Of a stretch of 64,000 nt of DNA, positions 17,279 to 26,078 are shown one piece after another. A model generated the notes under the pieces. That model saw only the letters and a list, made by a program, of their open reading frames with translations, did not search any database and was not told where the DNA came from. Both the position numbers and the translations under genes were made by a program. This DNA comes from Bradyrhizobium cytisi (GTDB lineage Bacteria; Pseudomonadota; Alphaproteobacteria; Rhizobiales; Xanthobacteraceae). The DNA lies in contig NZ_VSSR01000042.1 in NCBI RefSeq assembly GCF_008123515.1, positions 1-64,000 of the forward strand. The letters are read 5' to 3'. Each line of letters begins with the position of its first letter. Position 1 is the stretch's first letter.

Positions 17279-18436
17279 TCAATCCGGCCGCGGCGCCGCG
17301 CGGATCAGGAACAGCGCAGCCAGCGCTGACAGGCTGAGCGCGGACGAGACCATCAGCACCTTGGCGCCCATGACATCGATGAGCAGCCCGAAGGCCAGCG
17401 GCGCCACCGCCTGCGCCATTCGCGCCGGCGCGCCGATGATGCCGAGGCGGTAGCCAAAATCCTTCGGGCCGAAGATCGACAGTGGCAGCGTGCCACGCGC
17501 GATGGTGAGGATGCCGTTGCCGGAGCCGTGGAACAGCGCAAACGCGCTCGCCGCAGGAGCTCCAAAGATGGCGACGACGGCAGCTCCGATCGGATGGGTG
17601 AGGCAGGCGAGCCGCGTCGACCACAGCGGATTAAAGCGACTGAGAAAGCCTGCTTCGAGCAGGCGCGCGACCACTTGCGCCGGACCGATCAGGGCGCCGG
17701 CCGCGATCGCCTCAACATGGGTCGCGCCCATGGTCTCCAGGATGCGCGGAAAATGCACGGCCATCGCGCCGGTGACGGTCCAGACCGCGGCGAAGACGAA
17801 GGCCAGCAGGATGATGGTGCGGTCGAGCGGAAGATGCGGTTTTTCCGCCGTCGAAGCCGCCTGCTTGGCGCCCTTGATCGCCGGAAGCATGAAGAAATTG
17901 AGCGGCAGGCCGATCAGGATGTTGGCGGCAGCCCAGGCGAAGCACGTGTCGCGCCAGCCGATATGGGCGAGCCCCCAGGCAGTGAGGGGCCAGCCGACGG
18001 TCGAGGCAAAGCCCGCCATCAGCGTGATGCCGGTGATGGGCCTGCGGGCTTCGGTGCCATAGATGCGGCCGAGCGCGGCGAAAGCGGCATCATAGAGCCC
18101 CATCGCCATGCCGATGCCGAGCACGAGCCAGGCGAACGCCATCACCGGAACGGACTGCGACAATCCAAGGAGCACGAGGCCGGCGGCAATGGTCAGGTTC
18201 GAGACCGACAGCACCTGCCGCCCGCCGAAGAGATCGATCTGCCGCCCGATCCGCGGCCCCAGCATCGCGGAGATCACCAGCGAAGCCGAGAACGCGCCAA
18301 AGATCCAGTTGGTGGAGATGCCGAGATCGTGCGCCATCGGATCGGCGAGCAGGGCCGGCAAATAATAGCTGGAGGCCCAGGCCAGGGTCTGAGTCGTGCC
18401 GAGCGCCAGGATGATTGGAAGCTGGCGCCCGCTCAT
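17279..18436 (-). CDS. MFS transporter
   Basis: This 385-residue permease has about twelve hydrophobic segments. The loop GPRIGRQIDLFGGRQVLSVS after the second segment matches the MFS signature region, and a central cytoplasmic loop is rich in Lys and charged residues (KGAKQAASTAEKPHLPLDR). The start MSGRQLPIILALG at 18436 is chosen because the first membrane segment begins there; the in-frame extension to 18583 is hydrophilic and atypical. The cargo is unknown. It is divergent from the nucleotide cyclase. Confidence 0.8.
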   Translation of the reverse strand: MSGRQLPIILALGTTQTLAWASSYYLPALLADPMAHDLGISTNWIFGAFSASLVISAMLGPRIGRQIDLFGGRQVLSVSNLTIAAGLVLLGLSQSVPVMAFAWLVLGIGMAMGLYDAAFAALGRIYGTEARRPITGITLMAGFASTVGWPLTAWGLAHIGWRDTCFAWAAANILIGLPLNFFMLPAIKGAKQAASTAEKPHLPLDRTIILLAFVFAAVWTVTGAMAVHFPRILETMGATHVEAIAAGALIGPAQVVARLLEAGFLSRFNPLWSTRLACLTHPIGAAVVAIFGAPAASAFALFHGSGNGILTIARGTLPLSIFGPKDFGYRLGIIGAPARMAQAVAPLAFGLLIDVMGAKVLMVSSALSLSALAALFLIRAAPRPD

Positions 18437-18591
18437 GTCGCCGTATGTCTGGTCGTCGGTGTCATCATTTGCATTTGCAGCCCGAGGCGCGGGCGCGTCA
18501 ACAGCGTCCACGACATATTCGACCTGCTGCGGGCGGGAGCCTTGGTTGGGCGCGGCCTTCCGCTCGTCACGAAGGCACGCCATAATGGCGC

Positions 18592-19851
18592 ATGCAATTG
18601 ACCTCGCGCCTTGCGCTGATGAACTGGCTGGCCGGCCAGGGGCTCACCGGCCTGCCCGAACCCGAACTCTTGCGCGGCTTCTGCGAGCGCTGCCGAGCCG
18701 AAGGGCTGGAACTCTCGCGCGGGCTCGTCGTCATCGACACGCTGCATCCGATTTACGAGGGCCGCGCCTTCCGCTGGAGCGATACGCCGACCAACGAGAG
18801 CGACGTGGTCGAATACGGCTCGACCGCCGAGGGCGACGCGGCCAAGAACTGGCGCCGCTCGGTGTTTTATCATTTGCTCGAGCATGGCCACGACGAGATG
18901 GTGATCGACCTCGCCGACGCGCCCTCGCTCGATTTCTCGCAAATCGGCGACCTCGCCGAAACGGGTCACCGCCATTTCCTGGCTTTCGTGCACCGCTTCG
19001 GCGAGACCGGAGCGCTCGGGCAGATGGACTGCCTCTACTCCTCCTGGACCACGCGACGCGACGATGGCTTCACGGAAGCCGAACTCGCCGCGCTGCGCGA
19101 TCTCGTGCCGGTGCTCGGACTCGCGATCAAGTCGGCGCAGCAGGTCGACATTGTGCGGACGCTGGGGCGCGTCTATCTCGGACGCGATGCGTCGGAGCAG
19201 GTCCTGCGCGGGCGCATTTCGCGCGGCGTCACCGAGCGCATCAATGCCGTGCTCTGGTATTCGGATCTGCGCGGCTCGACCGGGATCAGCGAGAGCATTG
19301 GGCCGGACGAGATCATCCCGTTTCTCAACGACTATGCCCAGGCCGTGATCGACGCGATCCACGAGGCCGGCGGCGACGTGCTGAAGCTGATCGGCGACGG
19401 CGTGCTCGCGATGTTCTGGGGCGAGGACATGGCGGATGCGCGGCGGGCCGCGCTACGGGCCGAGCACCTGTTCCGCAAGAATATCGGGGCGCTGAATGAA
19501 CGTCGGGCGGTGGAAGGCCGTCCGACGACGTCGGCCTATATCGGGCTGCATGTCGGCGAGGTCTTCTACGGCAATATCGGCAGCGAGGACCGGCTCGATT
19601 TCACCGTGGTGGGACCGACCGTCAACGAGGTCAGCCGCATCGCCTCGATGAGCCGCTCGGTCGACCGCGAACTGCTGGCCTCGGCAGAGTTCTACAAGGG
19701 CCTCGACGCCGCCGGCCGCCGCTACCTCGTCTCCACCGGTCGCTACGCGCTCCGCGGCATCGGCCGCGCGCAGGATCTCTACACGCTCGATCCCGAGGTC
19801 GACGCGAGCGAGCCGGTGACCGGGAGCTACGAGCGGTATCTGGCGAATTAG
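18592..19851 (+). CDS. Class III adenylate/guanylate cyclase
   Basis: The C-terminal half (about 210-390) is a class III cyclase domain. Asp225 (WYSDLRGST) and Asp269 (KLIGDG) are the two metal aspartates, Lys265 and Asp336 (LDFTVVG) fit the ATP-type purine pocket, and Asn345 and Arg349 (VNEVSRI) complete the transition-state set. All catalytic residues are present, so the enzyme should be active and most likely makes cAMP. Residues 1-190 have no membrane segment and no named domain that I recognise; they probably form the sensory part. No cAMP effector gene is adjacent. Confidence 0.88.
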   Translation: MQLTSRLALMNWLAGQGLTGLPEPELLRGFCERCRAEGLELSRGLVVIDTLHPIYEGRAFRWSDTPTNESDVVEYGSTAEGDAAKNWRRSVFYHLLEHGHDEMVIDLADAPSLDFSQIGDLAETGHRHFLAFVHRFGETGALGQMDCLYSSWTTRRDDGFTEAELAALRDLVPVLGLAIKSAQQVDIVRTLGRVYLGRDASEQVLRGRISRGVTERINAVLWYSDLRGSTGISESIGPDEIIPFLNDYAQAVIDAIHEAGGDVLKLIGDGVLAMFWGEDMADARRAALRAEHLFRKNIGALNERRAVEGRPTTSAYIGLHVGEVFYGNIGSEDRLDFTVVGPTVNEVSRIASMSRSVDRELLASAEFYKGLDAAGRRYLVSTGRYALRGIGRAQDLYTLDPEVDASEPVTGSYERYLAN

Positions 19852-21092
19852 CACCGCGCAGTCACTTCGTCCCCCACCATGGCCGGCTGCCGATCCAGCG
19901 CTACCGCAGGCGAGTGCCAAATGATGAGCGCCTGCACGGCGAACACGGCTGCGGCGAGGTAGAGGCACGCTTCCGCGCTGTAAAGGCCGCCGACGATGGC
20001 GCCGAGCGCCGAGCCGAGCGGGCGGGCGCCGTAGCTCATGATGTTGATCGCGGACACGCGCCCGAGCAGGCGCGGCGGCGTCACCGACTGGCGCAAGGTC
20101 GTGGTCGAGATCACCCAAAGGATCGGCCCGACGCCGAGCAGGAAGAAGCTGAGGCCCGCAAGCCACGGTGAGGGTACCAGCACCGTCAGCGCCATCACGG
20201 CAGCTGCGACGAAGCCGGTGACCGGGCCGAGGCCGACCACGGTGCCGAAGGCGATGCGCTTCATCACGCGTGTCGCAAACAGCGCGCCGATCACCATCCC
20301 GACGCCGTACATCGCCAGCACGGCGCCGACGCCGGCGGCGGTCAGGCCGAGATGGCGCACCGCGTAGGGCACGAACACCGCGATCTGCAGGAACCAGCCG
20401 GTGTTGAAGATGAATTGCGTGACGAACACCGGCCGCAGCAGCGGATGGTGAAACACGAAGGCCGCGCCCTCGCGGATGTCCTGGAACGGATGGCGCCGCG
20501 GCGCCGGTGCACGCGCCGGTTCATAAATGCCAGAGAGCAGCACCACAGCAATGGCCGAGAGCGCCGCGGCAAAGCCGAAGGCCGGGCTTGCGCCCCACCA
20601 ACCGACCAGCGCGCCGCCGAGCGCGGGCCCGCTTGCGAAGGCAATGGTGCGTGCAAGCTCGATGCGGGCATTCGCAGCCGGCAGCAGCTCCGCGCTCACC
20701 AGCGAGGGCACCAGGGCCGGCGCGGCCACGCTGTAGACGACAGTGCCACAGACGGCGGCAAAACCGAGCAACGCCAGCAGCGGCAGGTTGAGCGCGCCGA
20801 GCGCGAGCAGCAGCACGATCGTTGCCAGCGCCACCGCCCGCAGCGCCTCGGCGCCCGCCATCAGCGAGCGGCGGGAGATGCGATCGGCAAGCAGGCCGGC
20901 CGGAATGGCGAATAGGACGAAGGGTAGGGTGAGGGCGGTCTGGAGCAGGCCGGTCTGGCCCTCCGCCACGCCCAGCGTCAGCACGGCGACGATCGGGGCC
21001 GCGGCCAGCGCGATCTGCTCGGCCGACTGGGCCGCGAGGTTGGACCAGGCGAGGCGATTGAAGGTTTTTGGGAGGCGAGGCGGATTTGACAT
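19848..21092 (-). CDS. MFS transporter, EntS-like
   Basis: The 414-residue permease starts MSNPPRLPKTFNRLAWSNLA and resembles the MFS_3/EntS group of exporters: PIVAVLTLGVAEGQTGLLQT, GLLADRISRRSLMAG, and RARVSAIN-like phrases (PPRLLGRVSAINIMSYGARPLG) near the C-terminus. About eleven to twelve hydrophobic segments are visible. The frame stays open upstream to 22136, but that part is the antisense of mntH and is not coding. It is divergent from mntH and shares the candidate metalloregulator operator. Its stop overlaps that of the cyclase gene by a few bases. Confidence 0.85.
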   Translation of the reverse strand: MSNPPRLPKTFNRLAWSNLAAQSAEQIALAAAPIVAVLTLGVAEGQTGLLQTALTLPFVLFAIPAGLLADRISRRSLMAGAEALRAVALATIVLLLALGALNLPLLALLGFAAVCGTVVYSVAAPALVPSLVSAELLPAANARIELARTIAFASGPALGGALVGWWGASPAFGFAAALSAIAVVLLSGIYEPARAPAPRRHPFQDIREGAAFVFHHPLLRPVFVTQFIFNTGWFLQIAVFVPYAVRHLGLTAAGVGAVLAMYGVGMVIGALFATRVMKRIAFGTVVGLGPVTGFVAAAVMALTVLVPSPWLAGLSFFLLGVGPILWVISTTTLRQSVTPPRLLGRVSAINIMSYGARPLGSALGAIVGGLYSAEACLYLAAAVFAVQALIIWHSPAVALDRQPAMVGDEVTARC

Positions 21093-21190
21093 GGCGCGTT
21101 TCCTGCAAAGTCGAGCTGCCGCCAGTAGGCGCCTCTTGGGACGGCCAAACCCACCCGCTTCCCGACAGGGCTGCGGAACCGATGCGGCTA

Positions 21191-21216
21191 GATGCAGTTG
21201 CAAATGAGTTGCAATA
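21191..21216 (+). promoter_or_regulatory. Candidate Mur/Fur-family operator before mntH
   Basis: Two TTGCAA palindromes sit at 21198-21203 and 21209-21214, exactly 11 bases (one helical turn) apart. A related TGCAGT hexamer comes just before, so the site can also be read as imperfect direct hexamers. It ends 27 bases before the mntH ATG. In Bradyrhizobium, mntH is known to be repressed by the manganese-responsive Fur-family protein Mur, which binds hexamer-repeat sites. The match here is my reading. Confidence 0.55.
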
Positions 21217-21242
21217 AGCCTCGACTTCAGTATTGTGCCAGC

Positions 21243-22595
21243 ATGGATGCCCGATCGCCTGATCTGACCCCTGAAGCCACCGGCTGGCGCGCCGACGCGC
21301 CGACCACCAAGAGCCTGGCCGAGGTGAACGCCACGGTGGCCATCCCCGCAGCGGGGGCATGGTGGCGGCGGCTGCTGGCCTTTGTCGGCCCGGGCTACAT
21401 GGTCTCGGTCGGCTATATGGACCCCGGCAACTGGGCGACCGACCTCGCCGGCGGATCGAGGTTCGGCTACACGCTGCTCTCGGTCATCCTGCTCTCGAAC
21501 TTGATGGCGATCCTGCTGCAGTCGCTGGCGGCGCGGCTCGGCATCGTCACCGATCGCGATCTCGCGCAGGCCTGCCGTGCGACCTATTCGCCCGCGACCA
21601 ACTTCATGCTCTGGCTCGCTTGCGAAGCAGCGATCATCGCCTGCGATCTCGCCGAGGTGATCGGCACCGCGATTGCGCTCAAGCTGCTGTTCGGCATTCC
21701 CCTGGTCGGCGGCGCGCTGATCGCTGCGCTGGACGCCTTCCTGCTTCTCATCCTGATGAATCGTGGCTTCCGTTTCCTCGAAGCCTTCGTCATCGCGCTG
21801 CTCGCCGTGATCGCAGTCTGCTTCACGGTCCAGCTTGCCGCGGCCGCGCCGCCGGTTGCCGAGATGTTGAGGGGATTTGTGCCGAAGACCGAGATCTTCA
21901 CCAACCCCGAGATGCTTTACATCGCGATCGGCATCATCGGCGCAACGGTGATGCCGCATAATCTTTATCTGCACTCCTCGATCGTGCAGACGCGCGCCTA
22001 CGAGCGTAACGACGAAGGGCGCCGCGAGGCGATCAAATGGGCGACGACGGACTCGACCATCGCCCTGATGCTGGCGTTGTTCATCAATGCCGCGATCCTC
22101 GTGGTCGCCGCCGCGACCTTCCACAAGAGCGGCCATTCCGACGTCGCCGAGATCGGTCAGGCCTTTGAGCTGCTGTCGCCGCTGCTCGGTCTCGGCATCG
22201 CCTCGACATTGTTCGCGGTGGCGCTGCTGGCGTCAGGCCTCAACTCGACGGTGACGGCGACGCTGGCCGGCCAGATCGTGATGGAAGGCTTTCTCGATTT
22301 GCGCCTGCCGAGCTGGGCGCGCCGCCTTGTGACGCGCGGTATTGCGATCGTTCCGGTGATCATTGTCACCGCGATCTACGGCGAGCGCGGCACCGCGGAT
22401 TTGCTGGTGTTCAGCCAGGTCGTGCTGTCGATGCAGCTGCCCTTCGCGGTCATCCCGCTGGTCCGCTTCGTGTCCGACCGCCGCAAGATGGGGCAGTTCA
22501 CCATTCCGGTCTCCGTTGCCGCGATCGCGTGGATTGTCGCGGGCGTCATCGTGGTTTTGAATCTGAAGCTGCTGGCGGATACGCTGTTCGGGTGA
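21243..22595 (+). CDS. mntH: Manganese transporter of the Nramp family
   Basis: MntH imports Mn2+ (and Fe2+ less well) with protons across the inner membrane. The metal site is visible as MDPGNWATD in the first segment (Asp60, Asn63) and as GATVMPHNLYLHS in the sixth. Eleven hydrophobic segments can be followed over 450 residues. ATG 21243 is preferred; the upstream in-frame ATG at 21192 lies inside the candidate operator. It is the major manganese importer in Bradyrhizobium. The convergent neighbour at 22602 leaves six bases between the stops. Confidence 0.94.
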   Translation: MDARSPDLTPEATGWRADAPTTKSLAEVNATVAIPAAGAWWRRLLAFVGPGYMVSVGYMDPGNWATDLAGGSRFGYTLLSVILLSNLMAILLQSLAARLGIVTDRDLAQACRATYSPATNFMLWLACEAAIIACDLAEVIGTAIALKLLFGIPLVGGALIAALDAFLLLILMNRGFRFLEAFVIALLAVIAVCFTVQLAAAAPPVAEMLRGFVPKTEIFTNPEMLYIAIGIIGATVMPHNLYLHSSIVQTRAYERNDEGRREAIKWATTDSTIALMLALFINAAILVVAAATFHKSGHSDVAEIGQAFELLSPLLGLGIASTLFAVALLASGLNSTVTATLAGQIVMEGFLDLRLPSWARRLVTRGIAIVPVIIVTAIYGERGTADLLVFSQVVLSMQLPFAVIPLVRFVSDRRKMGQFTIPVSVAAIAWIVAGVIVVLNLKLLADTLFG

Positions 22596-22601
22596 GGATC
22601 T

Positions 22602-22757
22602 TCACCGGTCGTTCGCCTCGTCTCGATCAAACTTGAAATCGGAGGGGAGGCGACCGCGCAGAGCCCGCAGGCGCTCAAATAGCTTACTTCGATCGCGCGC
22701 AGAGAGTTCGCTCGTGTCGGCCTTCGGTACCGCGCTCTTTTCCGATTCGTCGTTCAT
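22602..22757 (-). CDS. Small hydrophilic protein with an antitoxin-like tail
   Basis: Reading the minus strand gives a 51-codon ORF starting MNDESEKSAVPKADTSELSA and ending SDFKFDRDEANDR. The DFKFDRDEAN ending resembles the C-terminal tails of several type II antitoxins, but there is no DNA-binding domain in the remaining 40 residues and no toxin beside it. The middle (RDRSKLFERLRALRGRL) should form one basic helix. It is convergent with mntH and in line with bpt. Function is unknown. Confidence 0.55.
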   Translation of the reverse strand: MNDESEKSAVPKADTSELSARDRSKLFERLRALRGRLPSDFKFDRDEANDR

Positions 22758-22782
22758 CGGTGAGCCTTTGAACAACTCGATG

Positions 22783-23559
22783 TTAATCCTGCGGCTCGGA
22801 CGCGGCGTCGCCCTGCGCGTCGATGCGCAGCCAGCCTGAGGGCGCGAGGCGCTGCTGCGGCAGGAAGCGGGCCTTGTAGTCCATCTTCTTGGAGCCCTCG
22901 ATCCAGTAGCCGAGATAGACGTAAGGAAGGCCTTGCCGGCGGGCGCGTGCGATGTGGTCGAGGATCATGAAGGTGCCCATCGAGCGGCTGACCTGGCTCG
23001 GCTCGAAGAACGAATAGACCATCGACAGGCCGTCGCTGAGCACGTCGGTGAGCGCGACCGCGATCAACTCCTCGCCGCGGCCGGTGATGCCGCTGTCGGG
23101 ACCGCGCTTGCGATACTCGATGATCCGGGTCTCGACATGGCTGTCCTCGACCATCATGGCGTAGTCGAGCACAGTCATGTCGGCCATGCCGCCATGGCGG
23201 TGGCGGGCATCGAGATAGGCGCGGAACACCGAATATTGCTCAGAGGTCGGGACTGCGCTGCGCTGCTCGCCGATGATGTCGGCGTTGCGTGCCATCACCT
23301 TGCGGAAGTTGCGGGAAGGGCGGAACTCGTTGGCGATGACGCGGACCGACACGCAGGCCCGGCACTGGTCACAAGCCGGCCGGTAGGCGATCGACTGGCT
23401 GCGGCGGAACCCGCCATGGGTCAGGAGGTCATTGAGGTCGCCGGCGCGCTCACCCACGAGGTGCGTAAACACCTTGCGCTCATGGCGGCCCGGCAGATAC
23501 GGGCAGGGGGACGGCGCCGTGAGGTAAAATTGTGGGGTGTCGCGCGAGTGCTGGGTCAA
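22783..23559 (-). CDS. bpt: Aspartate/glutamate leucyltransferase (Bpt, ATE family)
   Basis: Bpt attaches leucine from leucyl-tRNA to proteins with N-terminal Asp or Glu, making them ClpS/ClpAP substrates of the N-end rule. The N-terminal ATE domain has CPYLPGRHERKVFTHL and the Cys-rich ACDQCRACVSVRV; the C-terminal domain has GTFMILDHIARARRQGLPYV and YLGYWIEGSKKMDYKARF. The length of 258 residues is normal. The start is a TTG (MTQHSRDTPQF), which gives the N-terminus I recall for homologs; GGAGG lies 13 bases upstream. Confidence 0.92.
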   Translation of the reverse strand: MTQHSRDTPQFYLTAPSPCPYLPGRHERKVFTHLVGERAGDLNDLLTHGGFRRSQSIAYRPACDQCRACVSVRVIANEFRPSRNFRKVMARNADIIGEQRSAVPTSEQYSVFRAYLDARHRHGGMADMTVLDYAMMVEDSHVETRIIEYRKRGPDSGITGRGEELIAVALTDVLSDGLSMVYSFFEPSQVSRSMGTFMILDHIARARRQGLPYVYLGYWIEGSKKMDYKARFLPQQRLAPSGWLRIDAQGDAASEPQD

Positions 23560-23678
23560 GGGACGTCGTGGGCCTCCGAAGTGAATGTCAGCATCGCGCT
23601 ACGAAAGCTCCGGGTCAATCGGTCCGCTTGGCAGGTCAGGTCAGCCAGCTTAAGCGGACTTGGTTGATAGGTCCTTGA

Positions 23679-24215
23679 TCAGTACGTCCTGGCCGCTTGC
23701 GGCACCGGTGCACGGACCGAGTTGTTGATCACGACCGTTCCCAGCACGAAATCGTGCAGCAGGCGCCGGCGGCCGTTGAACAGGCCGACCAGCACGACGA
23801 ACGGCGACAGGAACGACACCGTCACCCAGAACAGCACGGCATGGGTGGCGCCGAGGACAAAATAGCCGGGCGCGCCGTACCAGGTGCGCAATTCAAGGTC
23901 CATGATCCGCATCCCGATCGTCGCGGAGGAGGGACCGCCGATGCAGGCGCCATAATAGACGATGGCCCAGACCACGGAGGCGGGCCAGGCCAGCCAGAAC
24001 AGCGCCCAGCCGAGACCGAGCGTGACCACGCCGAACACCGCGATGAAGATGTAGCCGAGGATGACGGGAACGGAGATCACGACCATGTCGATCAGGAACG
24101 CGAACACCCGCCGCGTCGCGACACCGCGGAACAGTTCCGGATGCAGATAGGGATCGTAGGCGTGAGCCGCGCCATCACTGCGCCAGGCGCCTGCACCACC
24201 CGAATCATAAGACAT
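23679..24215 (-). CDS. RDD-family membrane protein
   Basis: The 178-residue protein carries an RDD domain: FRGVATRRVFAFLIDMVVIS (Arg and Asp at the start of the first segment), GPSSATIGMRIMDLELRTW and RRRLLHDFVLGTVVIN. Three to four membrane segments are visible. RDD proteins are poorly understood; some have been linked to ion homeostasis. A Gly/Ala-rich soluble N-terminus of about 25 residues precedes the domain. It lies upstream of bpt on the same strand. Confidence 0.85.
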   Translation of the reverse strand: MSYDSGGAGAWRSDGAAHAYDPYLHPELFRGVATRRVFAFLIDMVVISVPVILGYIFIAVFGVVTLGLGWALFWLAWPASVVWAIVYYGACIGGPSSATIGMRIMDLELRTWYGAPGYFVLGATHAVLFWVTVSFLSPFVVLVGLFNGRRRLLHDFVLGTVVINNSVRAPVPQAARTY

Positions 24216-24374
24216 CGTCCGTCCTCCCAGGGAAAACTCCCGTGGCAGGACATGGGAACAGGCTATTCCCCTGCCAAGGGCGCGCAGAGGTTAACAAGCC
24301 GAAATATTCCGGCGATTCGGGGGCGGGGGAGGCGTCACGACGACGCGGGAGATACGCCCACCGGCTACGAGAGC

Positions 24375-25436
24375 TTATCCTTGGCTCCGCAGCTTCTCTG
24401 CCGCCTTCGGCGCAAAATAGCTGAGCACGCCGTCCGCGCCGGCGCGCTTGAAGGCCAAGAGGCTCTCCATCATCGCGCGGTCGCCATCGAGCCAGCCATT
24501 GTTGGCGGCGGCTGCGATCATCGCGTATTCGCCGGAGACTTGGTAGGCGAAGGTCGGCATCGCAAACGTGTCCTTCACGCGGCGGAGCACGTCCAGATAG
24601 GGCATGCCCGGCTTCACCATCACCATGTCGGCGCCTTCCGAGATGTCGAGCTCGACCTCGCGCAGCGCTTCGTCGGTGTTGGCGCTGTCCATCTGGTAGG
24701 TGCGCTTGTCGCCGGTCAGCGTCTTGGCCGAGCCGATCGCGTCGCGGAACGGGCCGTAGAAGGCGGAGGCGTATTTGGCCGCATAGGCCATGATCTGCAC
24801 GTCGAGCAGACCGGTGCGGTCGAGTGCCTCGCGGATCGCCGCGACGCGGCCGTCCATCATGTCCGAGGGGGCAATGATGTCGCAGCCGGCTTCGGCCTGC
24901 ACCAGCGCCTGACGCACCAGCACCGCGACCGTCTCGTCGTTCAAAATCTTGCCGTCGGCGATCAGGCCGTCATGGCCGTGGCTGGTGAAGGGATCGAGCG
25001 CGACATCGCAGAGGATGCCGAGATCGGGAAACTCCTTCTTGATCGCGCGCACCGCCTGGCAGACCAGATTGTTCGGGTTGGTCGCTTCCGAGCCTTCCTC
25101 GTCGCGCAAGGACGGGTCGGTGTAGGGAAATAGTGCAAGGCAAGGGATCGTCAGCTTCATGGCGCGCTCGGCCTCGACCACGGCCTGATCGACGCTGAGA
25201 CGCTCGACACCGGGCATCGAGGCAATCTGCTCGCGCTTGTTGTTGCCGTCGATCAAAAACAGCGGCCAGATCAGGTCGTCGGTGGTGAGCACGTTCTCGC
25301 GCACCATGCGCCGGGCCCATTCGGCCTTGCGGTTGCGGCGCGGGCGGACGGTCAGATCGAGGGCATGGGGCACCACTGCACCAGTCCCGCGCGCGACCTC
25401 GCGCAGTTCGATCGGACGTCCGTATTTGATCGCCAT
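24375..25436 (-). CDS. hemB: Delta-aminolevulinic acid dehydratase (porphobilinogen synthase)
   Basis: HemB condenses two molecules of 5-aminolevulinate to porphobilinogen in heme synthesis. Lys221 (MAYAAKYASAFYGPF) and Lys275 (MVMVKPGMPYLD) are the two Schiff-base lysines. The metal region reads CDVALDPFTSHGHDG at 143-157. The three cysteines of zinc enzymes are replaced by Ala146, Asp148 and Asp156, the pattern of magnesium-dependent enzymes as described for Bradyrhizobium. The 353-residue length is normal. The long frame upstream of 25436 is antisense to the next gene. Confidence 0.95.
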   Translation of the reverse strand: MAIKYGRPIELREVARGTGAVVPHALDLTVRPRRNRKAEWARRMVRENVLTTDDLIWPLFLIDGNNKREQIASMPGVERLSVDQAVVEAERAMKLTIPCLALFPYTDPSLRDEEGSEATNPNNLVCQAVRAIKKEFPDLGILCDVALDPFTSHGHDGLIADGKILNDETVAVLVRQALVQAEAGCDIIAPSDMMDGRVAAIREALDRTGLLDVQIMAYAAKYASAFYGPFRDAIGSAKTLTGDKRTYQMDSANTDEALREVELDISEGADMVMVKPGMPYLDVLRRVKDTFAMPTFAYQVSGEYAMIAAAANNGWLDGDRAMMESLLAFKRAGADGVLSYFAPKAAEKLRSQG

Positions 25437-25574
25437 CACTCTTCCTCCGGCTGGAATTATTCTTATACCAGCTCGCGTGGTTCCCGTCACCGCGGCTTGA
25501 CCTGCCGCAAGGCAGAATCGAACTGAGCCGCGCTGCCGATTGATTTTGCGGGGCGAAACAGCCAGAAGGGGGCC

Positions 25575-26078
25575 ATGTCCGAGATCTCCACCCGCGATGC
25601 GGCCCGCGACAGCGCCAATGCCAGGGACGCCGTCAGAGACAGCGCCCGCGACAGCGCGATGTCGGTTGCGGCGATCTCGTCGGAGCGGCCCGAGTCCGAT
25701 GATAATGTCTGGACGCGCCGGCTGGTGCTGTTCCTGCGGGTGATGGCGCTGCTGTCGATCCTGAAGGGCCTCTATCACTGGGCGCAGGTGACGGGTTTCG
25801 TCGGCGGCGAGGACGAGGCGTTCGAGAACCAGTCGATGGCTTGGCAGGCCTCGACCATCTACTTCGCCGTGATCGAGCTCGTCGCCGCCGTCGGCCTCTG
25901 GCTCGCCACGCCCTGGGGCGCGGTGGTGTGGCTCACGACCGTGGTCTCGATGGCGGTGATCGAGCTGATGTTCCCCGGCATCTATGGCGGCAGCCTGGTC
26001 GTGGTCGGCGTCGAGGCCTTCATGCTCGCCGCCTATCTCGCGCTCGCCTGGATGGCAGCGCGCGAGCGGCCGCCATAG
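25575..26078 (+). CDS. DUF6163-type membrane protein
   Basis: The 167-residue protein has a soluble N-terminus of about 45 residues made of RDAARDSANARDAVRDSARD-type repeats, then four hydrophobic segments (about 50-68, 88-110, 112-130, 138-160). The phrase LKGLYHWAQVTGFVGG is, from memory, typical of the DUF6163 family found in rhizobia. No function is known. The gene is divergent from hemB. Confidence 0.7.
   Translation: MSEISTRDAARDSANARDAVRDSARDSAMSVAAISSERPESDDNVWTRRLVLFLRVMALLSILKGLYHWAQVTGFVGGEDEAFENQSMAWQASTIYFAVIELVAAVGLWLATPWGAVVWLTTVVSMAVIELMFPGIYGGSLVVVGVEAFMLAAYLALAWMAARERPP

Noticed and set aside
19848..22136. Minus-strand ORF of over 760 codons read as one protein
   Set aside because: Only the part from 21092 downward is an MFS permease; the rest is antisense to mntH and has low-complexity His/Asp/Arg content typical of shadow frames.
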